A DNA stretch of 11,068 bases, taken from contig JAOXYB010033663.1 of NCBI GenBank assembly GCA_028565635.1, positions 1 through 11,068 of the forward strand, written 5' to 3'. A program made the translations under genes and the position numbers. Source of the DNA: Phoronis ovalis. Its lineage: Eukaryota > Phoronida > Phoronidae. The notes under the pieces are model-generated. The model did not search any database. It saw only the letters and a list, made by a program, of their open reading frames with translations, and was not told the origin of the DNA. Positions within the stretch are counted from its first letter, which is position 1. Every line of letters begins with the position of its first letter. Shown here in pieces: positions 1 to 8,220 of the stretch.

Positions 1-1
1 G

Positions 2-157
2 AAAACAAAAATAGTTGTTAAATTATATGTCCTTTCTCAAGAAGAACCAGCAGCCAATTGGTGGACAATTATCGAAGAGGTTGATTTGGACTGTGATTTA
101 AATAATTTCTTGCAGAATAAATGTACCGATTACGTTACAGAAATGACAGAAAGATAG
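2..157 (+). CDS. 3' end of an unidentified protein-coding gene (partial)
   Basis: An open frame runs in from the left edge and ends with TAG at 155-157, giving about 51 residues. The composition looks coding: mixed and acidic, with KIVVKLYVL, a central PAANWWTIIEEVDLD and a C-terminal CTDYVTEMTER. Flanking DNA is far more AT-rich and full of stops. The exon start lies left of the window or at an unseen acceptor. A beta-strand followed by a Trp-containing helix could be the end of a death-fold or adhesion-type domain, but I do not recognise the family. A possible ATTAAA polyadenylation signal is at 327-332. The gene converges on the minus-strand LRR-protease gene. Coding status is moderately sure; function is unknown. 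Confidence 0.5.
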   Translation, partial: KTKIVVKLYVLSQEEPAANWWTIIEEVDLDCDLNNFLQNKCTDYVTEMTER

Positions 158-450
158 ATAAAAAGCGAAACATGTTAATTTTATTGTCTATTATTAACCA
201 GCACAATGACAATGCATGCCTCTTTAGTAATTCCAAGCTAACGTGATAAAACCTCCATTTCAATACTAAGTAAAACATATAAATTCAAAATAATTATACT
301 GAATGTTTAAGTAAAATCTACAAATAATTAAAAGCTGAATATGTAGCCCTTCATGTAGACTGACCTCAGTCCCTCTTGGATAAAATTTGTGATTTTTTTC
401 TTTAAATTAATTAGTCTTAACAATAATAATTAATGTTTAAATGCATAAAA

Positions 451-623
451 AGGAGCGCAGAGTGTCATGGAAAAAGAGTCTCTGAATGCACCAGATTGCA
501 GGAAAACGCACCACATATTCAAACATTTTCCGAAATCCCCCCCCCTATTTTCGCTTCACGCCCTGCTTCGGCCTCAAATGCCTTTTTTCCACGCCCCCTT
601 CAGAAAAATCCTGGATCCGCCAC
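451..623. repeat. Degraded DNA-transposon end (GTGGCGGATCCAGG type)
   Basis: On the minus strand this begins GTGGCGGATCCAGG (623-610), followed by a G-rich stretch, a segment complementary to TTCGGCCTCAAATG, and a run of eight or more C on the plus strand near 537-545. GC content jumps relative to both flanks. I recall this string of motifs as a recurrent repeat end in many invertebrate genomes, but cannot name the family. No partner inverted end is visible in the window, so the copy is truncated. Short open frames here are fortuitous. Confidence 0.5.
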
Positions 624-680
624 AGATTACTAATACATAAACGTCTTTGTCCTTTGTTTTCCATAGAGATGCTGAATATA

Positions 681-1142
681 TTATCGATAGCAACAGTCGG
701 AATAAATCCATCTGTTAATATTTCGTACCTTCTCAACTAACGTCTGGGCTTATCCATAGTCAATCTTTGTTTATTATCTCAAAAAGCAGATGACCGATAA
801 TCCCTTTATTTCTATATAAAGTGTCACGAAAGTCGACGCCAATCAAATTGCAGCCTACAATAGTAGGTATAACAATTGACTAAGCGGGTAGGGGGTCGAT
901 CACACACATTCTGTCCTGCCAGAGTTTATCTATAGTCTGCTAAGCAAAAAGCAAGCTCCGGGCGATACCTATTCAGAATGAGTCATAATGATAGAATAGA
1001 CGTGGTAGACGACGATGTATCCACCAGAGAGAAAGGCTTATCTCGGTTGGAGGAACATAACAACAATTGAATATGGTTAAGCCCAGACGTTAGTTGACAA
1101 GGCACGGAACACTAACGGATGGATGTATTCAGTCTCCGATAA
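681..1142. mobile_element. Fold-back MITE-like element with long terminal inverted repeats
   Basis: Bases 706-764 align without gaps to the reverse complement of 1066-1124 at about 51 of 59 positions. A 20-base core at 733-752 matches 1078-1097 perfectly. Five of the eight mismatches are transitions, as expected for an old copy. Weaker symmetry with a small indel extends to TTATCG at 681-686 and its mirror near 1137-1142. The arms are about 60-90 bp and the spacer about 290 bp. There is no coding capacity, so this would be a non-autonomous DNA element. The outer limits and target duplication are not resolved. It lies just 3' of the minus-strand gene and could fall in its 3'UTR. Confidence 0.7.
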
Positions 1143-1253
1143 CAGTATCACAATGCATTTCGCTAAAACGCCTGGATTATACTCATAACTTTGAATAACG
1201 ATCTCGAACAGTGACTGTAGATCAATGCAATTTGTATATGGCATTGGGTTATT

Positions 1254-1290
1254 ATAATAAATATATTAAATTATATAATAAATATATTAA
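1254..1290. repeat. Short AT-rich direct repeat
   Basis: The 16-base string ATAATAAATATATTAA occurs at 1254-1269 and again at 1275-1290, a 21-bp period. The second copy overlaps the TAA stop (1289-1287) of the minus-strand gene. This is probably slippage in low-complexity AT sequence. Confidence 0.6.
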
Positions 1291-1504
1291 GTTGGGTCAT
1301 AATCCAAATTTGTTATTGTCTTGATACTTTTTAGAAACGAGTGTTTGTTATCGAATAATTTACTGGGTCGAAGCATTCCATAGCCTTCCTTACTGTTATG
1401 CATCTCACGTTTGGTAGCCATCAGTTTCAATGTATCTCTCATGAACGCAGTATTCGTTAAGCGTTTCTTCAGCTCATCTCCTAATCCTTCATCGGCTTCA
1501 TTTC
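1287..1504 (-). CDS. Coding exon 4: C-terminal helical tail of the protease gene
   Basis: Encodes residues 975-1045, with the split Gly974 codon completed by its first two bases. The acceptor is CTATGTTACAG at 1505. The phase-1 join fits the donor after base 1857 and no stop is introduced. The segment is strongly coding in character: charged helices (DELKKRLTNTAFMRDTLKLM) and then GYGMLRPSKLF, ending DYDPT and TAA at 1289-1287. In subtilases the Ser-bearing helix is followed by further helices, and this exon supplies them. No AATAAA lies close downstream on this strand; the nearest candidates are the complements of 805-810 and 770-775, inside the fold-back element. The donor GTTTGT is weak, so this exon could be assigned wrongly, but the match of phase and context favours it. 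Confidence 0.65.
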
Positions 1505-4500
1505 CTGTAACATAGTATTTGTTCAATTCATACGAGAATATAATGATTCCGCTTCACATTTCTTTTCAGCCAGAAACAGAAAACAACTTTTAAAAAAGTA
1601 ATATTATGTCGTCGTTTTTGTTTGAGCTTTTTCTTACAGAACATTGCCTCTGCTGGCAAAAAGGTAACGTCTTTAAAATGAATTTTTTTTGAACAGTTTT
1701 TGGTTTAAAGCTATGTTGAAAATTCTAGAAAAGTTGTCAAAGTTATTTAACAGTTAGCACAATTATAAATTATGCAAAGGCACTTTTTCTTTAGTAATAC
1801 TCATATGTAAGGACACAGTATGCTTTATGTAGTTATTTAATGATAAACATACAAACCCCATTTCTGTGCTAGAGCAAGAACTTGCGCTGCTATACCAGCA
1901 ACTAAAGGTGTTGCAGCTGATGTACCACTGAAAGCCTTCATTGCAGATGCGTTTTCAGTATTGGGAACCCATAAATCTTCACCATAGGCAAGGAAATCTA
2001 GCCTCTGTCCTACAGATGAAGAGCGTGAACGATTGCCATGATCATCACAGCTACCAACAACTATGCCTCCATACTGTGCAGGGTAGGCAATTGTATCGGC
2101 CTCTCTCTGACCTTCGTTTGAAGAAGCACAAATCAAGATACTTCTCTCACACACTCTATGAACCTCTTGTTCTAGCTTCTTCAGTTGATTATATTTAAAA
2201 TCTGTTTTTTTTGCTCCGACAGATATGCTTATTATATCAACCGGTGGGTTTTGTTTGTTGAGGTCATTCAAAGCTTTAATGATGGCATTGATGAAATTTT
2301 CTTTATTGTTACTTAACACCTGAAAGACCTGTAATGAAACGAATGGTGCTGCTCCTGACATACTTTCATCTCCGTTATTAGATTTGCATTCAGGGGCTGC
2401 CAAGATTGCCGCGCATGCTGTACCGTGGGAAGTATCTAGCCATTGATCGGCTGGATCAACAACAGAGGTCACCTTGATAAAATTGTTAAATTCAGCGTTA
2501 AAAATGTTATGAGTCTGATCAATTCCAGAGTCAAGAATAGCCGCGGTAACAGTTCCTCTTGGTAAGTCATGAAGCTTATGCTTTTTAACGACATTATCGA
2601 TGACATCTTCGAAGTAATATTTGTTGCTACTGGAAAAGCCATAAGTAAACATATTTTCTGTTACTACTGCATGCTTTACCTGCAAAAGTAGAATTTACTT
2701 ATGATTCACAGAAGCAAAGCTTTAGCAATAAGCAAGTTTCATTTTGGATGTAAATTTACGCTGTAAAGTACATACGTATTATTATAAATAAACAAACCTA
2801 CCTGAAGGGTGCAATTAACATCAGTAATTGTCATTTTATCACCCTTTAAATGTATTTTGAAGTACCGGAAATATGTCTTTAATATAGGGAATTGTGATGC
2901 TGCTACTACATATTAAGTCTCATGAAAAGAAAATAATGCAATTTTACCTCAACCAGATCAGTTGCATCAATGTGCACTTCTTCCATCCATACATTATGAT
3001 CAAAAGTATATGATTGTTCACACACTTTAGCCACAGCTTCACCATGAAATTCTTTGATTTCTTCCCAATTTAGGAGTATTTTCTGTCCTTCGGTTTTACA
3101 TTCCCACTTATTGAATCTTAAAGTGTTTGACTTTCTTTCATTTTCTTTTGACTTACTGGCTTTCACAGCAATCTGAAATGACGTATTATCTTTTGGCATT
3201 GCGAGATGACTTTTCCAAGTATTTACTGAATAACTGGATTGATCAAAATATTTAGGTAAGCTTTCAGTTACTTTTTGTATGTTTGCGGCTGTATGACAAA
3301 CCATTATGACACGTGCACTCTTTGTATCTTGAAGCATGCGGCCAGAAGCAATAGATATTTTCAGTAGTCTATTGTTAAAGAAGTCACATAATTTTTGAGG
3401 AACTTTTTTAAGCTTTGTCCACACAAGTTTCAGACGACCAGGTAAACTGCTCGAATACTGAACGGTTTCTTTACTAACTTGAAGCTCTGATTGTTTAGTG
3501 ATTTCTTCGTGTTTACCACTTTGGTAGTCTTGTCTTAGGACACTCAAGTTTTCAGGCTTTTTTAAAAGCTCCCTCGGTATTTTCTGTTTAATTGTGATAG
3601 GCTTGCAAAATGTAAATTGTTCCGGGGAATCTACTTGTATAGCAGTGTTACTTATAAATTGAATGTCGTCGCTGCAGCCGCTTTCTTCAACTAATTTTTG
3701 GTCAATTTCAGGTTTGACAGAACTGATTATTACCCGAGTTTCGTCTTCTAGTGTCCCAGGTTGGATAGTAACAACCGTGTCTTCAAGATTCACCTTTGCT
3801 CCATCCTTATTAATATCTGTTACTTTATAAGCAACTGTGTCATCATCAGCATATCTATCGTGTGTTTTAAGATATTCGATGACATCTTCAAAGCTTTTGT
3901 TACATGTTTGTTGCGGTGGGTAAATCATATTAACATTGCCTTTTAAATTCAAACAACGAAGTTTAGGTAATTTTGCGATTTCTTTTGGAACACACGTCAG
4001 TTTGTTATTTTTCAACCACAGGAATTCTAATCTCTGCAATTTTTCTATTTCTGGTCTTATTCTACTAATTTGATTGTTAGACAGGCCTAGAAGTCGCAGG
4101 GATTTCATTTCATAAAAGTCTATTGGCAGTTCTCCTATTTTATTGCCAGATAGGTCAAGGAAATGTAGTTTCTCTAGTCCGAAAATTCTATCTGGTATTT
4201 CTGTAATGTCATTGTTGGATAGTTGGAGAACAAACAGATGCTTCAAATCAGATATTGCCAGGGGAATTCTTTTGATATTGTTGTTTGACAGATCACACCA
4301 CAGAAGATTCATCTTAAAAAGGTCGAAAGGGATTTCATTTAACTGATTATCAGACATATCGATGTAGCGGCATTTCTTACAATTGAATACTTCGGAAGGT
4401 ATTTCAGTGATCATATTGTTGGACAGGTCAAGCCAAACAAGATTCATTCCAAAAACGTCACTTGGAACTGCCTTAATTTGGTTACAAGATAGGTTCATGA

Positions 4501-4969
4501 AGCAAAATAGAGACTCCCATTGTTTTACTTGAGAAATATCTGTGAAGTTATTATTTGATAGATCCAACCCCCTTTTCCGCAATACTTTGTGGCAAGCAGG
4601 AGGAGGGAGACATTGAATATTATTGTTTGAAAGGTTTGCATACCGATAGTCTTCCCGTAATACATGACTCGGAATTTTTGATATGCCGGTATTAGATTTG
4701 TCTATCACTGAACAACATGATTCGAAGATGTCTTTATCATGTGTACAGGTGGGCAGTCCTCTCAGTTCGTCATAAGCAAAAACAAGCAAATCATGTCCCA
4801 ATAGCAAATGGTTAAAGAACGCTGTGGGATGTCCTGTGATAACTTCATTAATCACCACATCCTTGAAGTGAGTTTTTAGCCATCGGAATACAGTTTCAAA
4901 ACTGGACCAGTCCTCAGCTTTACCGAATTCTGGCGGGACCAAAGCACTATAACTGAAACTACATGCCAT
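1287..4969 (-). CDS. LRR-ZU5-UPA-subtilisin fusion protein, PIDD1-like scaffold with S8 protease (four exons)
   Basis: Predicted join on the minus strand: 4969-2948, 2876-2802, 2679-1857, 1504-1287, about 1045 residues. The order is an N-terminal module (1-92), 11 leucine-rich repeats (about 95-347), ZU5 (about 385-510), a UPA-like region (about 530-700), an S8 peptidase (about 735-974) and a helical tail (975-1045). No signal peptide or transmembrane helix is evident, so the protein is probably cytosolic. LRR-ZU5-UPA matches the PIDD1 scaffold, in which LRRs restrain or sense and UPA mediates assembly. PIDD1 then has a death domain that recruits RAIDD and caspase-2. This protein instead carries its own serine protease with a full catalytic set. 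The inferred role is a stress- or pathogen-triggered protease in immunity or cell death; the substrate is unknown. Introns 1 to 3 are 71, 122 and 352 bp. Domain calls are firm except UPA; the single-gene join is likely, not proven. Confidence 0.8.
1857..2679 (-). CDS. Coding exon 3: S8 subtilisin-like serine protease domain
   Basis: Encodes residues 700-973 and the first base of codon 974. The acceptor is TTTTGCAG|GTAAAG at 2680/2679. S8 hallmarks appear in order: AAILDSGID (Asp749), SHGTACAAI (His784), ICASSNEG (oxyanion Asn887) and FSGTSAATPLVAG (Ser953). The Asn-to-Ser spacing of 66 equals that in classical subtilisins and the other spacings are close, so the enzyme should be active. No I9-type prodomain is visible; the region before the domain is instead the LRR-ZU5-UPA scaffold, suggesting conformational rather than propeptide control. 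The frame reads on to TAA at 1839-1837, but a G|GTTTGT donor at 1857/1856 joins exon 4 in frame and completes the usual C-terminal part of the fold. Confidence 0.88.
2802..2876 (-). CDS. Coding exon 2: 75-bp linker exon
   Basis: Adds 25 residues (675-699), starting TYFRYFKIHLKG and ending CTLQ. The acceptor is a CCCTATATTAAAG stretch with AG at 2878-2877, and the donor is CAG|GTAGGT at 2801. Both borders are phase 0, so the exon links exon 1 and exon 3 without shifting frame. Alternating hydrophobic residues suggest beta-strands finishing the UPA-like region. A second acceptor AG at 2845-2844 would give a 42-bp exon in the same frame, so the left border carries some doubt. It was found purely from splice sites and frame; it is too short to stand out as an open frame. 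Confidence 0.65.
2948..4969 (-). CDS. Coding exon 1: N-terminal module, 11 LRRs, ZU5, UPA-like
   Basis: Encodes residues 1-674. The ATG at 4969 is supported by an in-frame TAA 12 bases upstream with no AG between them, so no upstream coding exon can splice in before it. Residues 1-92 are unrecognised. Eleven repeats carry the LxLSxN core, beginning near residues 110, 135, 157, 180, 203, 225, 248, 271, 294, 317 and 340. The roughly 23-residue period from the third repeat on fits the short Ras-suppressor/PIDD LRR class. ZU5 follows, with NLEDTVVTIQPGTL (394-407) as its signature strands. Residues 551-605 (SARVIMVCHTAANIQKVTES onward) look like UPA. The exon ends at GAG|GTAAAAT, phase 0, just before the open frame degenerates. 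Removing the intron restores a coding frame into exon 2. Confidence 0.9.
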
Positions 4970-5097
4970 TGATGGATTTTAACTGTTCATAACAATCGAA
5001 TATCACAGATTAGAGAACTATAGCTTCCACGTAAACATTCGTTAAGTTTTAGCCTAAATTGCAAGGTGCGAAGCTCATCAGAGTAGGCTTTCCAAAT
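4970..5097 (-). other. Probable 5'UTR part of the first coding exon
   Basis: On the minus strand a long pyrimidine tract, TTTTATTTTTTGTAG, ends with AG at 5099-5098. This is the best acceptor upstream of the ATG at 4969. It implies that transcription starts further upstream and that about 128 bases here are untranslated. The in-frame TAA just before the ATG agrees with non-coding status. A nine-codon upstream ORF starting ATGAGCTTCGCA lies inside. This is a prediction from splice signals only. Confidence 0.4.
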
Positions 5098-5100
5098 CTA

Positions 5101-6559
5101 CAAAAAATAAAACACTTATTAATATTATGCACTTTTTAATCAATTTTCCTATTACTTTTTTAAATAAAACTTGTTTGCTGTATCTGTTATTTTTTAGACA
5201 GATATTCATTTGATGTTGCACGCGCTTGTAATGTTTGAGCCGCATCAAAGTGCGTCTTGTTTTGCAAGATAAAGTGTCAGGCTAACTCTCTAAAATACTT
5301 ATATTTGGAATTTTTAATGGATCAATTTTCTTTATTATTGATCATTTATTTTTAAAATCTAATACATTAATAATATGATCTTTAGTTCGTTTATGCCATT
5401 TATGCTTTCCCAAAAAGTAGAGTATAAATGTTGTTTCACCTGGATATCCGACAGGATATGCAAATAAAATAATATACATTTCTGTACTTACTTATAATTA
5501 TATTTATCATACAATTTCCAAAATACACGCCTTTAGCAGCGTAAATGTACTAGTTATTTGTTGGATAGTGTAAGACTATGTAACATCCACTAGTGGTTAT
5601 GAGACCATCTACAATTAAATTAACGCAACCCGATGACGGATTGGAAAGTACCAAATTATCAGTTTGAAGTTATTTCGAGTATGCTTGATTCTTTGTTTTC
5701 ATTTCATAGCATGCATTATTAATATTATATATTATATTAAATCATAGATCATATAGTACTAGCTGTTCAAACAGAATAATGTATATTTTACTTATTTTTG
5801 GGGTCTAGGATTTCACCAGAAATTTCTTTAGATTTTATAGCAAAAATTAGCAGTTCTATACACTGTAATTTTAATAAATCTCAGCACGAGAATCGACATT
5901 TTTAAGTGATTGGAAAATGCCCTTAACTTCATTATACAATGAAATCTAGCATCATAGCATAAACAACAACAGTGACTTCTCCCAGATTATAGATATTATA
6001 ATTTGCACACGACACCTAAGTGTAATCGGGAATTATGGCTCGGAAGTAATGTCTGGGTTAAACGCTAGGAACCGCCATTGAGAAAGGGTTTAACGGTGAA
6101 TACTCGCTTTACAGGTAACCTAGATGTATTTATCGGGAGTTGTCTCTCTTGAAAAATAAGTATATTATAACTGCTAGAAGAGCATCGCGAGATAGTAGCT
6201 ATTTCTAGAAAATTAGAATAGCATTTGTAAATTGATGAATTATATATAACATATATGCACGCTTTTTGTATAACTTGCCTTCCACTATCATATACGTACC
6301 TCTGTTATATCGATCTGTATCAACTAAAATTCATATTTTGATAATCTTTTTTTATTATCCATTTTCGATAATTTATTTTTCACTTAATGTTCTTTATTTT
6401 TGGGAGTTGCGATAGATTAAAAGGAATAGATGCATACTTTGTATTGTAAACTAGAAAGCCTTTTAGCAAAGACCGGTAGCTGCTTTTGATTTCTATGAAC
6501 TTTGCATGACATCTAAATAACCTTTCAACAACTCAAATATATATATATGGGCATTTTTG
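5101..6559. other. Stretch without recognisable genes
   Basis: AT-rich sequence with no open frame of note on either strand and no RNA gene that I recognise. If the distal promoter is real this is part of a long 5'UTR intron. GTCTGGGTTAAAC at about 6052-6064 vaguely resembles the inverted-repeat core of the 681-1142 element, but I found no partner for it. A short AT dinucleotide run sits at about 6537-6548. Confidence 0.5.
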
Positions 6560-8150
6560 TTATCTTATACCAACATTTTGTAACACTTCGGGCAATTTAA
6601 AAAATGTAACCTTTGACCTGTAAATGACCTTTTGACCGCCTTTTGTAGCCACACTGTTACCGTCTTCTTTGGAAAATACATACATTAACTGAAAATATGC
6701 CAAAACATAATTAATAATGTCCCCTTTTAATACCGAAATATTCAACAAAGGTTATCAATATTACTTCTCTGTGACTCGATGCCAACATTTTGGAACAAAG
6801 TGAGCAAGTCTATAAAATTGACCTATGACCTCCAAAGTTAATAATGACCAACCTGGAGATGACAAACCTCAAATGCCATGGCCCTAGCTGCAACCATCTT
6901 TGAGATATAGCTTGTCGAAAAGTAGAAGAAAACGTACAAAATCATGAATAGGCTTGACAGGCTTTAAAAATGTATAAATCAGTTTATGCTACTTTTATTA
7001 AAACACTCTTACAATTGGATATCTGTTAAGAACTAAACATTTAAATAAATAATTCTAATTAAATATCTTAATTAAACTAGATAGCTTTCAGCAATGGCAG
7101 GGTTGCTCATATTGGCTTTTATGAATGTTACATGACCTCTCCAATACCTTTCAACATCATTTGTAAACTTTTCAGCAAGTAATAGAAATTTATTGCCTTG
7201 GGATTTCTTGACCTCAAAATGTCTCCCTTGACCTCTAATAAGTGCTTTCTGAAAATTTAAGCTATTTTGATAGTTGGATCTGTTGACTTCTAGATGATCA
7301 TTTTGACATCAAGGTCAACTCTTTAGACTCTGGGATTGTCTTATGTCAAATTACAAGCCTGTTACACTAAATATTACGGCTTGCAGTATGTTTCCCCCAT
7401 AAAATTAGTTTAAAAGATGCTTAAAAAATCACATTATTAAAATACCTAAATTTCACAAAGGTCTTCAAAGTGACCTTTTTATGATCTTATACCATCATGT
7501 TGGAGCAATTTCAAAATTTTGACCTTTGACCTCTAAATGACATTTTGACTTCCAGGTCAGCAATGGCCTACTCTGGAATGTCAAACCTCAAATATCATGT
7601 CCTTGACTGTAACTATCTTCGAGGTATAACTTAGTGAAAATTGGAAGATCAATAAATTAATTGAAAGATGCCAAAAAGCAAATATAAAACATTAGGCCTA
7701 TGGTACCGATATATTCTCAAAAGTCATCTAACTTGCTTCGTTGTAACTCAGTGCAGCCATTTTCTAACAATTTGAGCAAAACATTTGACTTTTGATCTCC
7801 AAATGACCTTTTAACCTCAAGAACAACAATGGCCTACTTTGGGGATGCCACACCTGAAGAACCAACCATATGTCCCTAGCTGCAAATTTTAGCCATTTTT
7901 CTACTTTTTACCTATTGACCTCATAACTTCAAATTGACTGAGTGCCCTCTATCAGACATACATATTACAAAAACATTAATTTTCAAAGCTATTTTAAAAT
8001 ATTAACTTTTGGACACTTGAATGACCTTGTGACCTTAATGTCAACTCAGATAAAGTTAAATCATCTTTTAACTTCATGTTTGAAGTGGCCATCGAATTTT
8101 AAGAATTAACTTAACCTTTTGATCTCACAATGACCAAAAGACACCTACAT
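6560..8150. repeat. Block of diverged TGACCTTTGACCT-type repeats
   Basis: Several related units share the same motif order: a lead like CCAACATTTTGGAACAA, then TGACCTNTGACCTCNAAATGACC, then CAATGGCCTACTNTGG, then TCAAACCTCAAAT, then CCTAGCTGCAACCATCTT. Leads fall near 6571, 6781, 7491 and 7754, with weaker copies near 7130 and 8000, so spacing is irregular. Divergence is high and no coding frame is kept. Perfect direct repeats of TGACCT spaced by one base occur at 6819-6831 and 7520-7532. The block is probably an old tandem or dispersed repeat family. Confidence 0.7.
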
Positions 8151-8220
8151 GTTCTTTATATAGTTCAATACAGGGAGGTCACTTCCAAATATTGCGTTAT
8201 GACCGATGAACACGTGACAG

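Noticed and set aside
433-740. Short open frames on both strands
   Set aside because: They lie in a transposon end and run into the fold-back arm, with no domain or splice support.
1837-1856. TAA at 1839-1837 as the true end of the protease protein
   Set aside because: Possible, but it leaves the subtilase fold short after the Ser helix, and a phase-matched exon with coding character lies downstream.
1941-2198. Plus-strand open frame
   Set aside because: It is antisense to the catalytic region of the protease exon and has no recognisable content.
2802-2843. 42-bp version of the linker exon, using AG at 2845-2844
   Set aside because: Frame is fine, but the acceptor has no pyrimidine tract, and the extra upstream codons (TYFRYFKIHLK) look coding, so the 75-bp form is preferred.
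3761-4346. Two plus-strand open frames
   Set aside because: Both are antisense to the LRR-ZU5 exon; they reflect the repeated LRR codons.
1287-4969. Naming the gene PIDD1
   Set aside because: There is no death domain and a protease is attached. Shared LRR-ZU5-UPA architecture does not establish orthology.
6040-6120. Possible tRNA or structured RNA around the GTCTGGGTTAAAC segment
   Set aside because: No B-box-like motif or cloverleaf pairing could be found by eye.
6560-6748. Minus-strand 62-residue open frame
   Set aside because: It falls in the degenerate TGACCT repeat block and is not kept in sister copies.
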